NCBI GenBank assembly: GCA_015233395.1
Contig: JADFXV010000011.1
Location: 1-62,067 of the forward strand
Direction: 5' to 3'
DNA length: 62,067 nt
Source of the DNA: Desulfovibrionaceae bacterium
GTDB lineage: Bacteria; Desulfobacterota; Desulfovibrionia; Desulfovibrionales; Desulfovibrionaceae
The position numbers and the translations under genes were made by a program. Within the stretch, counting starts at the first letter, position 1, and every line of letters starts with the position of its first letter. The notes beneath the pieces were generated by a model. The model had not been told where the DNA came from, made no database searches, and was given only the letters and a program-made list of their open reading frames with translations. Below are positions 23,539 to 32,241 of this stretch, in pieces.

Positions 23539-24912
23539 TTATATGCGGGCCACGGCCAGGAAGATGGCGTGCAGGGAGGCGGCCAGGACGACGAACAGGG
23601 TGCGCGACCGGGCGGGGGAGAGATTGAGAAAGCGGTAGTGCAAGGCGTCGTGTTTGCAGGCGCTCAGGCAGTCGCCGCACAGGGTGCAGGACAGGGCGGG
23701 CTTCCCGCTCTCCAGGCGTTCGAGGGTGAGCGCGTTGTAGCGGCAGCGGGAGATGCAGGCCGTGCAGCGGGTGCATTCCAAGCTAACCCGCAGCCGCCAG
23801 GGCGTGAGTTTGGCGAGCAGGTTGCCGAGCAGGCCGATGGGGCAGAAGGCCGTGCAATGGGCCATGGTTCCAAGGCGCGCGGAGGCGAGCGCCATGACGC
23901 CAAGGCCGGTCAGGCCGAAGGCCGCCGCCGTCCACAGGGCGGCCTCCAGGGATACGTCCAGAAAGCGCAGAAAAAGCGGCGCGGCCAGGGTCAGCCCCAG
24001 GATGGCGGCGCGTGCGCTCACGGCCCAGCGGGGCAGGGGGGAGGGGAGTTTTTTGGATTTGGCGGCCAGGTCGTCCCAGGCTCCGATATAGCACAGGTGG
24101 CTGCACCAGCCGGGACCGAGCAGGACCACGGAGGCGGAGAACAGCCAGAGCATGAACAGGCCGTGGCCGCGATAGAGAGGGCCGGCGACGATCAGGGCCG
24201 GGACGGGCAGATGCAGCGCGCCGGTCATGAGCATGGCGGGCAGGCCGAGCAGGCCGAGCGCGAGTTGGAGAAAGAAGACCAGCGAGAACAGCCGCCAGAT
24301 CAGGCTCCTGGTTGCGGCCTGGGTTTTTAACCGCAGCAGGCGGGCGGCGGCAAAAGCGGCGTAGCAGGCGATCAGGGTCGCCTCCAGCCAGCCGGAGGTC
24401 GGGGCGAAGCGTTCGGCGAGAAGCAGCGCCGGTCCGTGCGGCGGACGCAAAAAATATTGCAAGGTGTAGAGCGCGCCAAGGGTGATCAGGAATACGGCGG
24501 CCAAGGGCGCGGCGAGTTCCGGGCGCTTGTCGAAACGGCGCTTGCCGGGCGCGGCGATCAGGACAAGCGCGCCGGCCAGGTTCAGGACTGCGAGCGCGGC
24601 CATGATCGCGGCCAGGCGGACGTGCGGTTCGCCCAGGGCCAGGCGCATGCGGACCAGTTCCAGGCCCGAGCCGGCCCAGATCAGGGCGCCGGCGGCGAGG
24701 CCGGGCGCCAGGACAAGGCGCGCGAAGGCTTGGCGGGTGAGGGCGAGTAAACCCAGGACCAGGCAGGAGAGCGCCAGACCGGGATTGCCCGGCCGCAGCG
24801 CGTGGGCGGCGAGCAAAACCGCGCACGCCGGGGGCAGAGCGTACGCGGCGGCGTCCAGGACGCGGGCGCCCGGACGCGGCGGAAAGCAGGGTTGCGGGCC
24901 GCTCGAATGCAT
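23539..24912 (-). CDS. Polytopic membrane protein with 4Fe-4S clusters (NapH/NosR-like)
   Basis: 457 residues. Many hydrophobic segments in the first 330 residues, then cysteine motifs: WCSHLC in the middle, HCTAFCPIG, and two ferredoxin-type motifs CTRCTACISRC and CTLCGDCLSAC near the C-terminus. This is the layout of NapH/MauM/NosR-type membrane electron-transfer proteins. The partner is unknown and no terminal reductase is adjacent. ATG at 24912; no strong ribosome-binding site is visible. The HdeA-like gene lies upstream on the same strand. Confidence 0.8.
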   Translation of the reverse strand: MHSSGPQPCFPPRPGARVLDAAAYALPPACAVLLAAHALRPGNPGLALSCLVLGLLALTRQAFARLVLAPGLAAGALIWAGSGLELVRMRLALGEPHVRLAAIMAALAVLNLAGALVLIAAPGKRRFDKRPELAAPLAAVFLITLGALYTLQYFLRPPHGPALLLAERFAPTSGWLEATLIACYAAFAAARLLRLKTQAATRSLIWRLFSLVFFLQLALGLLGLPAMLMTGALHLPVPALIVAGPLYRGHGLFMLWLFSASVVLLGPGWCSHLCYIGAWDDLAAKSKKLPSPLPRWAVSARAAILGLTLAAPLFLRFLDVSLEAALWTAAAFGLTGLGVMALASARLGTMAHCTAFCPIGLLGNLLAKLTPWRLRVSLECTRCTACISRCRYNALTLERLESGKPALSCTLCGDCLSACKHDALHYRFLNLSPARSRTLFVVLAASLHAIFLAVARI

Positions 24913-25021
24913 GGCCTCGGTATGACGCGGGCGGGCGGAAATTTCCTTGACCTGGCTCAAGAAGGCGCCAGGCGTTTTGCGCGCAAGCGTGAAAAATTCC
25001 GCCTGGCCGGTATGGCCTGCG

Positions 25022-25495
25022 TCAGATCGTGTCCGGGATATCGCGGTTCGGCGGCGCAGTCTTCTTGCCCGGCCCGTCCGGCCCGTCCGGATTGTTCGGA
25101 TTGGCGCGATTGTCCGGTTCGCTCGGCGGGGCGGGCTTCTCCGACACCCCGGCCAACCGGGCGGTGGCCTCGAAAAAGGTGAACGCGGGATGGCGTTTAC
25201 AGACTGCGGCGTACTCGAGAACCAGGGCGGCCAGGGTTTTGTCGTCCAGGGCCGAGGGGTTTTCCATGCTCCGGGCGAATTCCAGCCCGGATAGGAAGCC
25301 AAATCCCCACATGACGGCCACGCCGGCCTCTTCTTCGCCGCTTTTGGCGCTGGAACCGATCATTTTGAGAAAGGAGGCGCAGGAATAGGTGTTGGGATCG
25401 AAGCTGACCGAGTTTTTCGGGGCTTTTTTCGCCGCGCCGGCCGGGGCGGCCAGGAAAAGAGCGAGAAGGATCGTAAAAGCGATGGTTTTATGCAT
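25022..25495 (-). CDS. HdeA/HdeB-like exported protein
   Basis: 157 residues. Signal peptide KTIAFTILLALFLAAPAGAA. The mature core fits the HdeA/HdeB family of small periplasmic acid-stress proteins: YSCASFLKMIG, a central helix, then VCKRHPAFTF with the second cysteine that pairs with the first. The C-terminal tail is low-complexity, rich in Pro, Asn, Asp and Gly (PDNRANPNNPDGPDGPGKK), arising from repeats of CCGGACGGGC-like units. DUF2065 lies directly upstream on the same strand, 22 bases away. Confidence 0.7.
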   Translation of the reverse strand: MHKTIAFTILLALFLAAPAGAAKKAPKNSVSFDPNTYSCASFLKMIGSSAKSGEEEAGVAVMWGFGFLSGLEFARSMENPSALDDKTLAALVLEYAAVCKRHPAFTFFEATARLAGVSEKPAPPSEPDNRANPNNPDGPDGPGKKTAPPNRDIPDTI

Positions 25496-25517
25496 GGGTC
25501 GTCCGATTTCGATATGT

Positions 25518-25727
25518 TCAGCGCTTGGCGGCGGCGATGACCGTAAGCCCAAGGGCGATGGCGGCCAGTCCCATCAAGCGCAGGGTTTGCGGCCGGCGTT
25601 CGGCCAGGGTTCGAAGGACTTCGGGCATGCGCTCGGCCAGCATGAAATAGGGCAGGCCTTCCAGCACGAAGGCCAGCCCCAGGGCGGTCAGGAAAAAGCG
25701 CCAGTCGAATGCGGCCGCGAATTGCAT
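25518..25727 (-). CDS. DUF2065 (YjeT-like) small membrane protein
   Basis: 69 residues with two transmembrane helices (FFLTALGLAFVLEGLPYFML and LRLMGLAAIALGLTVIAA) joined by RMPEVLRTLAERRPQT. This is the DUF2065 pattern, a family often next to hflC or other membrane genes; function unknown. The start at 25727 matches the family length; a longer in-frame start adds 15 non-family residues. Confidence 0.8.
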   Translation of the reverse strand: MQFAAAFDWRFFLTALGLAFVLEGLPYFMLAERMPEVLRTLAERRPQTLRLMGLAAIALGLTVIAAAKR

Positions 25728-25899
25728 CCCGCAACTATGCCGCGTTGTCACGAGAAAGTCCAGGTTCGGCAACGAAAATAGTATGCGTCGGGAGACGATC
25801 CCGGGTTGCGGGCCAGGGCGAGCTGGCGTATGCAGGCGGCATCATCGCCGCGTTTCGCAGCCAAGCGGTATTCTTCCAACTCCATAAGGGGGCAGGATC

Positions 25900-26466
25900 A
25901 TGTCATGTAAGGAACAAGCCTATTACCGGACTTTGATTCAGGTGACCAAAGCCGTCAACCGGAGCCTGGACCCGGCCAAAGCTCTGGCCGCCGTGGCCGA
26001 GGCCGCGGCGACGGCCATGGAAGTCAAGGCCTGCGTCATCAGGATCCTGGACAAGGGGAAGACGAATCTGTTGCCCGGCGCGTCCCACGGACTTTCCGCG
26101 GGCTACCTGCGCAAGGGGCCGGTCGAAGTGGCCAAAAGCGGCCTTGACCGGGACGTCCTGGCCGGCAAGACCGTCTACTTGAAGAACATCACCGAGGGCG
26201 GCGCCTTCCAGTATCCCGAGCGGGCCAAGGAAGAAGGCCTGTGTTCGGCGCTGGTCGTGCCCCTGACGCTGCCCGGCGGACGCATCATCGGCGTGATGCG
26301 CGTCTATACCGCCTCGGAACGGGAATTTTCCGCCGAGGAAATCGACTTTTTGACCTCCATCGCCGAAATTTCGGCCATGTCCATCGAAAACGCCATGCTG
26401 CACCAGGCCCTTAAAAGGGATTTCGATCTTTCCACCGAATTCATCTACCGGACCTTCGAGGACTAG
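25900..26466 (+). CDS. GAF-domain protein upstream of GAPDH
   Basis: 188 residues, essentially one GAF domain (about 15-170): [22 protein letters not shown] at the start, [45 protein letters not shown] and [16 protein letters not shown] at the end. GAF domains bind small molecules or sense redox and gas signals. No output domain is present. It lies 38 bases upstream of gap on the same strand, so a link to central metabolism is possible but inferred from position. Confidence 0.85.
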   Translation: MSCKEQAYYRTLIQVTKAVNRSLDPAKALAAVAEAAATAMEVKACVIRILDKGKTNLLPGASHGLSAGYLRKGPVEVAKSGLDRDVLAGKTVYLKNITEGGAFQYPERAKEEGLCSALVVPLTLPGGRIIGVMRVYTASEREFSAEEIDFLTSIAEISAMSIENAMLHQALKRDFDLSTEFIYRTFED

Positions 26467-26504
26467 TCCAAAGACGCGGGCCAGCCCACCCAAAGGAGAC
26501 GAAA

Positions 26505-27521
26505 ATGAGCAAGATCCGCATCGGAATCAACGGCTTCGGCCGCATCGGCCGCCAAGTCCTCAAAGCGATCTACGAGCATTACCTGGACAGCATGGAAGTG
26601 GTCGCGGTCAACGACCTGTTCGACACCCCGACCAACGTGCATCTGCTGAAATACGACACCAACTACGGCCGCGCCCAAATGGACGTCGCCTTCACTGACG
26701 GCAAAATGGCCGTGGGCGCCTGGCGCATCGCCAACTTCGCCGAACGCGATCCGAAAAACATCCCCTGGGGCTCGCTGAACGTGGACGTGGTCATCGAATC
26801 CACCGGCATCTTCCGCGACGGCCCCAAAGCCATGGCCCACATCGAAGCCGGGGCCAAGAAAGTCATCATCACCTCCCCGGCCAAGCAAGAAGACATCACC
26901 ATCGTCATGGGCGTCAACGAAAAGGACTACGACCCGGCCAAACACCACATCATCTCCAACGCCTCCTGCACCACCAACTGCCTGGCCCCGCCGGCCCTGG
27001 TCGTGCACAAGGCCTTCGGCATCGTCTCGGGCGTGATGTGCACCATCCATTCCTACACCAACGACCAGCGCATCCTGGACATGGCGCACAAAGACCTGCG
27101 CCGGGCCCGGGCGGCGGCGCAAAACATCATCCCGACCTCCACCGGCGCGGCCAAGGCCGTGGCCCTGGTCATCCCGGAACTCAAAGGCAAATTCGACGGC
27201 TACTCGCTGCGCGTGCCCACCCCCACCGTCTCGGTGGTCGATTTCGCGGCCATCCTCGAAAAACCGACCACCACCGAGGAACTGCGCGCCAAACTCAAGG
27301 ACGCCGCCGAAACCTACCTCAAAGGCATCATGGCCTTCGGCGAAGAACCGCTCGTCTCCTCGGACTACAAACAAGACCCGCACTCGAGCATCATCGAAGC
27401 GGAATTCACCAAGGTCCAAGGCGGCAACCTGGCCAAAATCGTGGCCTGGTACGATAACGAATGGGGCTACTCCTGCCGCGTCGCCGACCTGACCAGCTAC
27501 ATGGCCAAGAAAGGATTTTAG
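26505..27521 (+). CDS. gap: Glyceraldehyde-3-phosphate dehydrogenase
   Basis: 338 residues. NAD(P)-binding start [19 protein letters not shown]; catalytic cysteine in [12 protein letters not shown] at about residue 154; catalytic histidine in [12 protein letters not shown]-terminal [16 protein letters not shown]. Interconverts glyceraldehyde-3-phosphate and 1,3-bisphosphoglycerate. AAAGGAGACG precedes the ATG. The residues after the active site read [15 protein letters not shown] rather than the commoner CLAPVAKVL. Asp in VNDLFD suggests NAD preference. Repeat B8 begins right after the stop. Confidence 0.96.
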   Translation: MSKIRIGINGFGRIGRQVLKAIYEHYLDSMEVVAVNDLFDTPTNVHLLKYDTNYGRAQMDVAFTDGKMAVGAWRIANFAERDPKNIPWGSLNVDVVIESTGIFRDGPKAMAHIEAGAKKVIITSPAKQEDITIVMGVNEKDYDPAKHHIISNASCTTNCLAPPALVVHKAFGIVSGVMCTIHSYTNDQRILDMAHKDLRRARAAAQNIIPTSTGAAKAVALVIPELKGKFDGYSLRVPTPTVSVVDFAAILEKPTTTEELRAKLKDAAETYLKGIMAFGEEPLVSSDYKQDPHSSIIEAEFTKVQGGNLAKIVAWYDNEWGYSCRVADLTSYMAKKGF

Positions 27522-27536
27522 AGAGAACAGGGGGGA

Positions 27537-27676
27537 GGAATCGGGGGAAAACCCCTTTTGTGAACAAAAGGGGTTTCCCCCTGAACCCCCTTTCCCGAAA
27601 AAACTTTATTGCCGCCGGGATGCGTTTTTCGCAAAGCGAAAAACGCATCCCGGCGAAAAAAAGTTTTGGGAAAGGG
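27537..27676. repeat. Family B repeat, copy B8 (two palindromes)
   Basis: Palindrome I GGGGGAAAACCCCTTTTGT / ACAAAAGGGGTTTCCCCC (27543-27581). Palindrome II perfect 19-bp arms GCCGGGATGCGTTTTTCGC / GCGAAAAACGCATCCCGGC with loop AAA (27614-27654), flanked by CCCTTTCCCGAAAAAACTTT and AAAAGTTTTGGGAAAGGG, which pair with each other as an outer stem. Confidence 0.85.
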
Positions 27677-27694
27677 TGAACGGAAGAACCCCGT

Positions 27695-27812
27695 ATCGAG
27701 GGGGGCCGGGGGGTTCAACTGCGAGTTGCGAAGGTCTTCCGTCGCTTAATCGCAGGTAATCCCCCGGGGGGGATCCAAGGGGCGCAGCCCCTTGGCCGCC
27801 GGAGGCATTTCC
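27695..27812 (+). repeat. Family C element C4, carrying the panB ribosome-binding site
   Basis: Like C2, but about 47 bases replace the GATCAT centre of the first palindrome. Then GATCCAAGGGGC-gca-GCCCCTTGGCCGCCGGAGGCATTTCC. GGAGG at 27801-27805 is seven bases before the panB ATG. Confidence 0.8.
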
Positions 27813-28655
27813 ATGCAACAACGCGTGACAGCGCCGGTGATCGCCGCGTCCAAGGGCGGCCGCAAGTTGTCGATGGTGACGGCCTACGACTATTCCTCGG
27901 CGCTTCTTGCCGACGAGGCCGGGTTGGACATGATTTTGGTCGGCGATTCGCTGGCCATGGTGGTTTTGGGCCACGACGACACCTTGTCGGTGACCATGGA
28001 CGAGATGCTGCACCACGTCCGGGCGGTTTCGCGCGGCGCCAAGCGGGCGCTCGTGGTCGCGGACATGCCGTTTATGTCGTATCATGCGGGCGTGGATGAC
28101 GCGGTCGCCAATGCCGGCCGTTTTTTGAAGGAGGCCGGGGCCAGGGCGGTCAAGGTCGAGGGCGCGGGCGCCATGCTGCCCAAGATCGCCGCCATGACCG
28201 GGGCGCAGATTCCGGTGCTCGGCCATTTGGGGCTCACGCCCCAGAGCATCGCCCGTATGGGCGGGTTCAAGGTCCAGGCCAGGACCGCCGAGGCGGCCGG
28301 GATGCTGACCGCAGACGCTTTGGCGCTGGTCGAGGCCGGTTGTTTCGCGATCGTTTTGGAGGCCGTGCCGGCGGCCGTGGCTGCGGAGGTGACCCGGGCG
28401 GCGCCCGTGCCGACCATCGGCATCGGGGCCGGGCCGGGCTGCGACGGCCAGGTTTTGGTGTATCACGATATTTTGGGTCTCTACGATAAGCTGCGGCCCA
28501 AGTTCGCCAAACGGTACGCCGAACTCGGGCTGGCCTCGCGCGAGGCGCTTGAGCGGTACAAGGCCGAGGTCGAGTCCGGAGCGTTTCCGGGACCGGAGCA
28601 TTCGTTCGCCATGCTGGCCGGTGAAGAGGCCAAGCTCAGGGAAACGGACCGCTAG
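27813..28655 (+). CDS. panB: Ketopantoate hydroxymethyltransferase
   Basis: 280 residues. Transfers the hydroxymethyl group from methylene-THF to 2-oxoisovalerate, the first step to pantothenate and CoA. TIM-barrel motifs: LSMVTAYDYSSALLADEAGLDMILVGDSLAMVVLG (Mg-binding Asp), MPFMSYH, VKVEGAG, LGHLGLTPQS, the catalytic Glu in IVLEAVPA, and IGIGAGPGCDGQVLVYHDILG. ATG at 27813 is set by GGAGG of repeat C4. panC and panD are not nearby. Confidence 0.95.
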   Translation: MQQRVTAPVIAASKGGRKLSMVTAYDYSSALLADEAGLDMILVGDSLAMVVLGHDDTLSVTMDEMLHHVRAVSRGAKRALVVADMPFMSYHAGVDDAVANAGRFLKEAGARAVKVEGAGAMLPKIAAMTGAQIPVLGHLGLTPQSIARMGGFKVQARTAEAAGMLTADALALVEAGCFAIVLEAVPAAVAAEVTRAAPVPTIGIGAGPGCDGQVLVYHDILGLYDKLRPKFAKRYAELGLASREALERYKAEVESGAFPGPEHSFAMLAGEEAKLRETDR

Positions 28656-28786
28656 CGTCCCATCGCTTCGCCGGCCGGCGCGGGACGCGGGCGCGGCGCT
28701 CCGGGGCTGTTTGGAAACGTTTGTTTGGCGTCCACGGGGCCTTTTTCCGTTTACAACATGCACATGGACATTGGGAATATCCCGCG

Positions 28787-29278
28787 ATGAAGGTGACGGT
28801 TCTCGGAGTCGGCGAAATGGGGGTGGACGATACGCCCGGGGCGGTCATCAAGACGTTCGCCCTGGGTTCGTGCGTGGCCGTGATGGTCTACGATCTGAAG
28901 CACAAGGTTGCGGGCATGGTCCACGTGGCCTTGCCCGATTCCTCGATCAAGCCCGACCGCGCGGCGACCCTGCCCGGCTATTTCGCCGACACGGGCGTCA
29001 AAACCCTCTTTCGCCTGTTCTCGGGCTTTCGCGGCGGCATGACCGGGACCAGGGGGTTGACGGTCAGGCTGGCCGGCGGCGCGAACATCATGGCCACGCA
29101 CGCCGGTTTCAACATCGGCAAGCGCAACACCGAGGCCGTCTTGGCCCATCTTGGCGCGTTTGGGCTGACGCCCATGAGCATGCAGGTCGGCGGCTCGATC
29201 GGCCGCACGGTGTCCATCGAGGTGGACACGGGCCGGATCGTCCTGAGTTCTCCGGGACGCACGGACTCGGTCATTTGA
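28787..29278 (+). CDS. cheD: Chemoreceptor glutamine deamidase CheD
   Basis: 163 residues. The CheD catalytic triad is visible: C29 in FALGSCVAV, H46 in MVHVALP, and a following Thr. It deamidates glutamines of chemoreceptors, and in other bacteria works with CheC. No cheA, cheY, cheC or receptor gene is adjacent. The neighbour downstream is an HDOD protein, 16 bases away, so the two are probably cotranscribed. Only weak purines precede the ATG at 28787. Confidence 0.88.
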   Translation: MKVTVLGVGEMGVDDTPGAVIKTFALGSCVAVMVYDLKHKVAGMVHVALPDSSIKPDRAATLPGYFADTGVKTLFRLFSGFRGGMTGTRGLTVRLAGGANIMATHAGFNIGKRNTEAVLAHLGAFGLTPMSMQVGGSIGRTVSIEVDTGRIVLSSPGRTDSVI

Positions 29279-29294
29279 GCCGGGAGCGCAAAAT

Positions 29295-30161
29295 ATGCAA
29301 AGCATGATCTCCATCGACGAAGTGGTCGGCAGGACCAAGCTTTTGCCGCTGTTGTCGCAAAGCTCCATGCGGTTGATGGAAATCATCAAAGACGACCGGC
29401 ATACCTTGGCCGACATCATCCGCATCGTCTCGCTGGACGCGCCGCTGACCGCAAGGTTGCTCATGGTGGTCAACGCCCCGGCCTTTTCCCAGTCGGGACA
29501 GGTGAATTCGCTGTCGCGGGCGGTGGCCGTGCTGGGCGAAAAGGTGGTCACCGGCATCGCCCTGGCCATGTGCGCTCCGTTTATTTACGAGAACGACCTG
29601 AGCGGATACGCCGGAGAGCGCGGCCTGCTGTGGAAGCATTGCATGCGCGCGGCCATCGCAAGCCGCGAAGTGTCGCGGTATGGCGCGAGGGAAATCAATC
29701 CGGACGTGGCCTTCACCTCGGGCATCCTGCACGACATCGGCAAGGCGGTGATTTCCGAGTATTTGAGCGACATGACCGGTCTGCTGCTCGAAGAGGTGCA
29801 GACCCAAAAGGCCGCGGACTTCCTGGACGCCGAACGCCAGGCGCTCGGGTTCGACCACACGGTGCTCGGCGAGGCCGTGGCCAGGCATTGGCAATTGCCC
29901 GCCCCCTATCCTCAGGTCGTGCGCTTCCACCACGAGCCGATGCTCGCCCCCGAGGCGTTCCGGCACGAGGTCTTTTGCGCCCACCTGGGCGACCTGATCG
30001 CCATGATGGGCGGCACGGGCACGGGCGCCGACACTTTGCTGTACCGGCTCGACGAGCATTTCGAGGAGTATTTCGACTTTCCGCCGCTCTGGCTCGAGGC
30101 GACGTTGCTGACCGTGTCCGACGAATACGAGAAGACCAAGGCCGCTTTTTACGGGGAATGA
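29295..30161 (+). CDS. HDOD-domain protein
   Basis: 288 residues. HDOD domain spanning most of the protein (KLLPLLSQSSMRLMEII, DDRHTLADIIRIVSLDAPLTARLLMVVNAPAF, AVLGEKVVTGIAL, TSGILHDIGKAVISEYLSD). HDIGK retains the HD dyad of related phosphohydrolases, yet the set is incomplete, as is usual for HDOD. These proteins take part in signalling; the target is unknown. GGGAG lies eight bases upstream of the ATG. A second in-frame ATG follows three codons later. Confidence 0.85.
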   Translation: MQSMISIDEVVGRTKLLPLLSQSSMRLMEIIKDDRHTLADIIRIVSLDAPLTARLLMVVNAPAFSQSGQVNSLSRAVAVLGEKVVTGIALAMCAPFIYENDLSGYAGERGLLWKHCMRAAIASREVSRYGAREINPDVAFTSGILHDIGKAVISEYLSDMTGLLLEEVQTQKAADFLDAERQALGFDHTVLGEAVARHWQLPAPYPQVVRFHHEPMLAPEAFRHEVFCAHLGDLIAMMGGTGTGADTLLYRLDEHFEEYFDFPPLWLEATLLTVSDEYEKTKAAFYGE

Positions 30162-30182
30162 CGGCGGTCCGAAACCGCGTTG

Positions 30183-31004
30183 TCACCCCTGGCCCAGCCG
30201 TCTGGCGTACGTCTCGGGGATTCCCCGCTCGATGATTTCCCGGGCCGTTTTTTCGATGTCGTATTCCAGCCGCCGCACCGCGACGCTGTCCTCGTTCCGG
30301 TCGTAAATCAGGTACTTGGCGCGGTGGTCGCCGTCGCGGGGCTGGCCCACCGAACCGGCGTTGACGATCTGGCGGACTCCCGGTTCGAGCGCCGCGGCCT
30401 GCCCATCCGCGAAACGGCGCTTTTCCACCGTATCGCCTCGCAGAACGTAGAGTTTCAGGTCGTGGGTATGGCCGGCGAAGCACGTCCGTTCCGGGTAGAG
30501 GCGAAAAAGTCCCGCCAGCTGCTTTTCGCCGAGTTCGTAAAGATAGGCGTTCATGGCCCGGGGCGGCGCGCCGTGCACGAAACGCAGCCCGTTCGCGGCC
30601 AGGTGGTCGGGCAGGCCGGCTAGGTACGCGAGCGTATCCGCGCTGACGAGCGAGCGGGTGATGTCGAGCGCCTTGCGCGCTGTCGGATTGAACCAGGACA
30701 ACCGGGAGGCGAAGCTCAGTCCAGCCTCGTGGTTGCCCATGACCGAAGGGACGGCGCGTTCGCGCAGCAGGGCGACCACTTCTTCCGGACGCGGTCCGTA
30801 GCCCACGTTGTCGCCGAGCGACACGGCGTCCGTGACGCCCAGGGCGTCGATGTCGACGAAAACGGCGCGCAAGGCCTCGATATTTCCGTGGATGTCGGAC
30901 AAGACGGCCAGACGCGAGGGCGTATGCGGATCGGGACGGGGCCTGGGCGGGACAAAAGGGGTTGCCAAAGGAGCTGCCGCGCGGTTTACCAGAGGGTTCG
31001 CCAA
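30183..31004 (-). CDS. Calcineurin-like metallophosphoesterase
   Basis: 273 residues. Motifs of the family in order: AVLSDIHGNIEAL (DxH), SLGDNVGYGPRP (GD), VMGNHEAG (GNHE), FVHGAP and CFAGHTHD (GHTH). The domain matches the YfcE/MJ0936-like phosphodiesterase group. The substrate cannot be deduced. The start is taken as TTG at 31004, seven bases after the stop of the response regulator; no clear ribosome-binding site is visible, so a start further in, near the DIHGN strand, is possible. Confidence 0.83.
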   Translation of the reverse strand: MANPLVNRAAAPLATPFVPPRPRPDPHTPSRLAVLSDIHGNIEALRAVFVDIDALGVTDAVSLGDNVGYGPRPEEVVALLRERAVPSVMGNHEAGLSFASRLSWFNPTARKALDITRSLVSADTLAYLAGLPDHLAANGLRFVHGAPPRAMNAYLYELGEKQLAGLFRLYPERTCFAGHTHDLKLYVLRGDTVEKRRFADGQAAALEPGVRQIVNAGSVGQPRDGDHRAKYLIYDRNEDSVAVRRLEYDIEKTAREIIERGIPETYARRLGQG

Positions 31005-31011
31005 AGATTCG

Positions 31012-31410
31012 TCAGTTGACGGCGTTTGATCCGTTTTCCCGCCCGAGGGCGGTTTTGACGGCGGCCTGCAAGTCTTCCATGGCCACGGGCTTGCTCAGGA
31101 AGGCGAGGGGACGCGTGGCCATGGCGCGGTCGTAGGTGGCGGCGTCGGTAAAAGCGGTGATGTAGATGACCGGGATGCCTTTGTGACGCTCGGAAATCTG
31201 CTGGGTGGTCTCGACCCCGTCGAGCTGGCCTTCGAGCATGATGTCCATCAAGATCAGGTCCGGACGGCTTTGGCTGAGAAAATCCAAGGCTTTTTCGCCG
31301 GAAGGCACGGCCGCCTTGACGCAAAAACCCAGGCGCGAAAGCTTGAACTTGAGGTCCATGGCGATGATGCGCTCGTCCTCAACGATGAGAACGGAAGGCT
31401 TGTAGTCCAT
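31012..31410 (-). CDS. Stand-alone receiver (response regulator) protein
   Basis: 132 residues, a single receiver domain. Acidic pair E11/D12, phosphoacceptor D56 in LILMDIML, T85 in YITAFTD and K107 in LSKPVA, all in the expected places. Cytoplasmic. No output domain or partner kinase is adjacent. AAAGGATCG upstream of the ATG at 31410 and a good promoter at 31453-31481 support this start. The metallophosphoesterase follows directly and is probably cotranscribed. Confidence 0.9.
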   Translation of the reverse strand: MDYKPSVLIVEDERIIAMDLKFKLSRLGFCVKAAVPSGEKALDFLSQSRPDLILMDIMLEGQLDGVETTQQISERHKGIPVIYITAFTDAATYDRAMATRPLAFLSKPVAMEDLQAAVKTALGRENGSNAVN

Positions 31411-31452
31411 TGACGATCCTTTTGCGCGGCCGCCGGTGAATGCGATTGTAAG

Positions 31453-31481
31453 AATATAACCGAGCGCGGCGCGTTTGACAA
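31453..31481 (-). promoter_or_regulatory. Sigma-70-type promoter for the receiver gene
   Basis: On the minus strand TTGTCA and TATATT are separated by 17 bases, about 45 bases upstream of the receiver ATG. A close match to consensus. Confidence 0.6.
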
Positions 31482-31575
31482 CCATAAAAAAGAATGGCCA
31501 TACCGGCGCTCGCGGCGAACGGCCTGCGAAGCGTTGGCAGTCAGGCAAGCCCGCGAGGGCTCGGAAGAGCGTGAT

Positions 31576-32241
31576 ATGATCGTGACCGATCTCGGCCGCA
31601 TGGCCTTTGGCGAGGCCTGGAAAATCCAGGAAAAGGCAGTGGCCGAGCGGATAAGCGGCGGGCCGGACCGCCTTTTTCTCGTCGAACACGACCCCGTGGT
31701 CACGCTCGGCCGCAACGGCGGTGGCGAGAACCTCCTGGTCTCGCCCGAAGTTCTGGCCGCAAGGGGCGTCGGCCTCGTCCAAACCACGCGCGGCGGCAAC
31801 ATCACCTGCCATTTCCCGGGCCAGGTCGTCGCCTATCCGATCTTTCGGATCCGCGCCTCCCGGGGCGGCCTGCGCGGGCTGTTTCACGATCTGGAAGAGG
31901 TTGTCATCGCCGCCCTCGCGCGCTATGGCGTTCAAGGCCGCCGCTGCGACGGCCGGCCCGGGGTGTTCGCGGACCGGCGCAAAATCGCCAGCATCGGCCT
32001 GGCCGTGCGCCGCCGGGTCACGGCCCACGGCCTGGCCCTTAACGTCGGGCGCGATCTGGGCGTGTTTTCCCTGATAACCCCCTGCGGCCTGCACGGCGTC
32101 GAACCGACCTCGATGCTGCTCGAAATGGACCGGCAAGCGACGGCCCCACACCCTTGCGAGACGCAAATCATCGCCGATGTCAAACAAACTCTCGTCGCCT
32201 CCTTTGAAAACGTCTTTGACAAGAAAGCCGTCCTGGCTTAG
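31576..32241 (+). CDS. lipB: Octanoyl-ACP:protein N-octanoyltransferase
   Basis: 221 residues. Transfers octanoate from ACP to lipoyl domains. Motifs: LFLVEHDPVVTLGRNGGGENLL, TTRGGNITCHFPGQVVAYPI, the catalytic Lys in RKIASIGLAVRR, and catalytic Cys in LITPCGLHGVEPTS. ATG at 31576 with GGAAGAG a few bases upstream. Its last 65 bases overlap the start of lipA in another frame, tying the two steps of lipoate synthesis together. Confidence 0.93.
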   Translation: MIVTDLGRMAFGEAWKIQEKAVAERISGGPDRLFLVEHDPVVTLGRNGGGENLLVSPEVLAARGVGLVQTTRGGNITCHFPGQVVAYPIFRIRASRGGLRGLFHDLEEVVIAALARYGVQGRRCDGRPGVFADRRKIASIGLAVRRRVTAHGLALNVGRDLGVFSLITPCGLHGVEPTSMLLEMDRQATAPHPCETQIIADVKQTLVASFENVFDKKAVLA

